Assembly: GCA_031280495.1 (NCBI GenBank) | Contig: JAITGT010000021.1 | Location: forward strand, 1 to 13,580 | DNA: 13,580 nucleotides | Direction of reading: 5' to 3' | Origin: Eubacteriaceae bacterium | Lineage (GTDB): Bacteria > Bacillota_A > Clostridia > Eubacteriales > Anaerofustaceae | In this document: piece by piece, positions 12,943-13,580 of the stretch | Numbering within the stretch: the stretch's first letter is position 1 | How the letters are laid out: every line of letters starts with the position of its first letter | Notes under the pieces: generated by a model | Databases searched by the model: none | What the model saw: only the letters and a program-made list of their open reading frames with translations | Told to the model about the DNA's origin: nothing | Program-made: the position numbers and the translations under genes

Positions 12943-13024
12943 AGCTGCTACCTGTCCCGTTTTAGCCGATAATAACAGTAAGAAATGAAAATATATGTTA
13001 CAATATAATAATACCATGGTAAAT

Positions 13025-13051
13025 AAAAAAAAGCGCTATAGCACGCTTTTT
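13025..13051 (-). terminator. Rho-independent terminator after the TetR gene
   Basis: On the minus strand AAAAGCG (13051-13045) pairs with CGCTTTT (13036-13030) around an 8-nt loop, followed by a run of U (complement of the A run 13025-13033). It lies just after the TetR stop. Confidence 0.85.
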
Positions 13052-13057
13052 CTACAT

Positions 13058-13580
13058 TCAAACCAAGAACTTGATTTCAGAAAAGTCTATATATTTTAAT
13101 ATTTCTTCTGACTTTCGCACATTGTTCATAATAACGCGAATGTCCACGCCTGCCAGTCGAATGGAAATTGTCGCAAGAAAGTTCAAAAAGTCTTTTGACT
13201 TTTCCGGATCCAACACATCATACCGATCCAGCAGCAATTCTCTGCGCGCGCCATATTCCGCAATCATCAGCCGGCGAAAGATGGACTCGGTTATGTCGAT
13301 ATTGAAGGTGTTAATGATATCCATAAACTCACCTCCGACAAGATCGTCCGCATCCGCCTTTACCAGCTGGTTAATGAAAATTTCTTTATACAATTCGCGG
13401 TTTCGGCTGTTGTTTAACATAATTGTGTAAAAAATCCGCGTAAAAATGATATGCTTTTGCAATGGATTTTCAATCCGGTCATCCACTTGATCGGAAATGG
13501 CTTTGCGTATGCTGTCTAGCAATTGGGAATAGACCTGCGAGAGGATGTCATTCTTCTTAAAGTAATAATTGACAAGCCCA
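13058..13580 (-). CDS. TetR/AcrR-family transcriptional regulator (5' end outside the window)
   Basis: From the window edge the frame (first full codon 13579-13577) gives 173 residues beginning GLVNYYFKKNDILSQVYSQL. GLVNYYFKxKxxL is the recognition-helix end of the TetR DNA-binding domain. Only the first part of the protein (roughly 30-45 residues) is missing. The remainder is the all-helical ligand and dimer domain (for example HIIFTRIFYTIMLNNSRNRE and ESIFRRLMIAEYGARRELLL). It ends FSEIKFLV with TGA at 13058-13060. TTG 13522 inside it is not a true start. Such proteins usually repress a neighbouring transporter or enzyme gene; the target may lie beyond the right edge or be the small membrane protein gene downstream. 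Confidence 0.85.
   Translation of the reverse strand, partial: GLVNYYFKKNDILSQVYSQLLDSIRKAISDQVDDRIENPLQKHIIFTRIFYTIMLNNSRNRELYKEIFINQLVKADADDLVGGEFMDIINTFNIDITESIFRRLMIAEYGARRELLLDRYDVLDPEKSKDFLNFLATISIRLAGVDIRVIMNNVRKSEEILKYIDFSEIKFLV

Overview
The window looks like chromosomal sequence from an anaerobe-like Gram-positive bacterium, most likely Bacillota of the Clostridia kind with mid GC. The clues are strong AGGAGG-type ribosome binding sites, frequent TTG starts, a tRNA without an encoded CCA, the scpA-scpB pair, and family content (CoA-disulfide reductase/rhodanese, MATE, M18 and M24 peptidases, DUF1638). This is inference from gene content only; no taxonomic marker is complete here.

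Layout. Positions 1-700 hold the end of scpA and an overlapping scpB broken by one in-frame TAG. A tRNA-Val(CAC) with its own promoter and terminator follows (722-878). About 870 bp then shows no credible gene, except an orphan IS256-type terminal repeat at 1041. Positions 1750-2928 hold a short IS256-family element with 28-bp imperfect inverted repeats, a perfect 8-bp target duplication (GTTTGCCC), a wrecked transposase and a perfect 40-bp palindrome. Next come a small unknown gene (minus strand, 2960-3229) and a CoA-disulfide reductase/rhodanese fusion (plus, 3410-5089). The fusion converges on, and overlaps by 4 bp, a two-gene minus-strand operon: DUF1638 followed by a PurM-like protein resembling alpha-ribazole kinase CblS.

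A divergent intergenic region with two consensus-like promoters and two matching AAGGnnCCTT palindromes leads into a MarR regulator and a MATE exporter (6828-8962), probably one self-regulated drug or metabolite efflux operon. A two-way terminator separates MATE from a minus-strand peptidase operon: an aminopeptidase P-like enzyme (M24) followed 7 nt later by an M18 aminopeptidase. Together these could finish the breakdown of Pro-containing and ordinary peptides in the cytoplasm. The right end carries a 64-aa polyserine peptide gene with its own terminator, a small two-helix membrane protein of unknown role, and a TetR regulator cut by the window edge.

No CRISPR array, phage module or clear new defence system is visible. 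The most unusual items are the polyserine peptide encoded with all six Ser codons, the paired palindromes on the marR promoter, the folded SD-to-start spacer of the M24 gene, the dead IS256 copy with an intact target duplication, and the nonsense codon in scpB.
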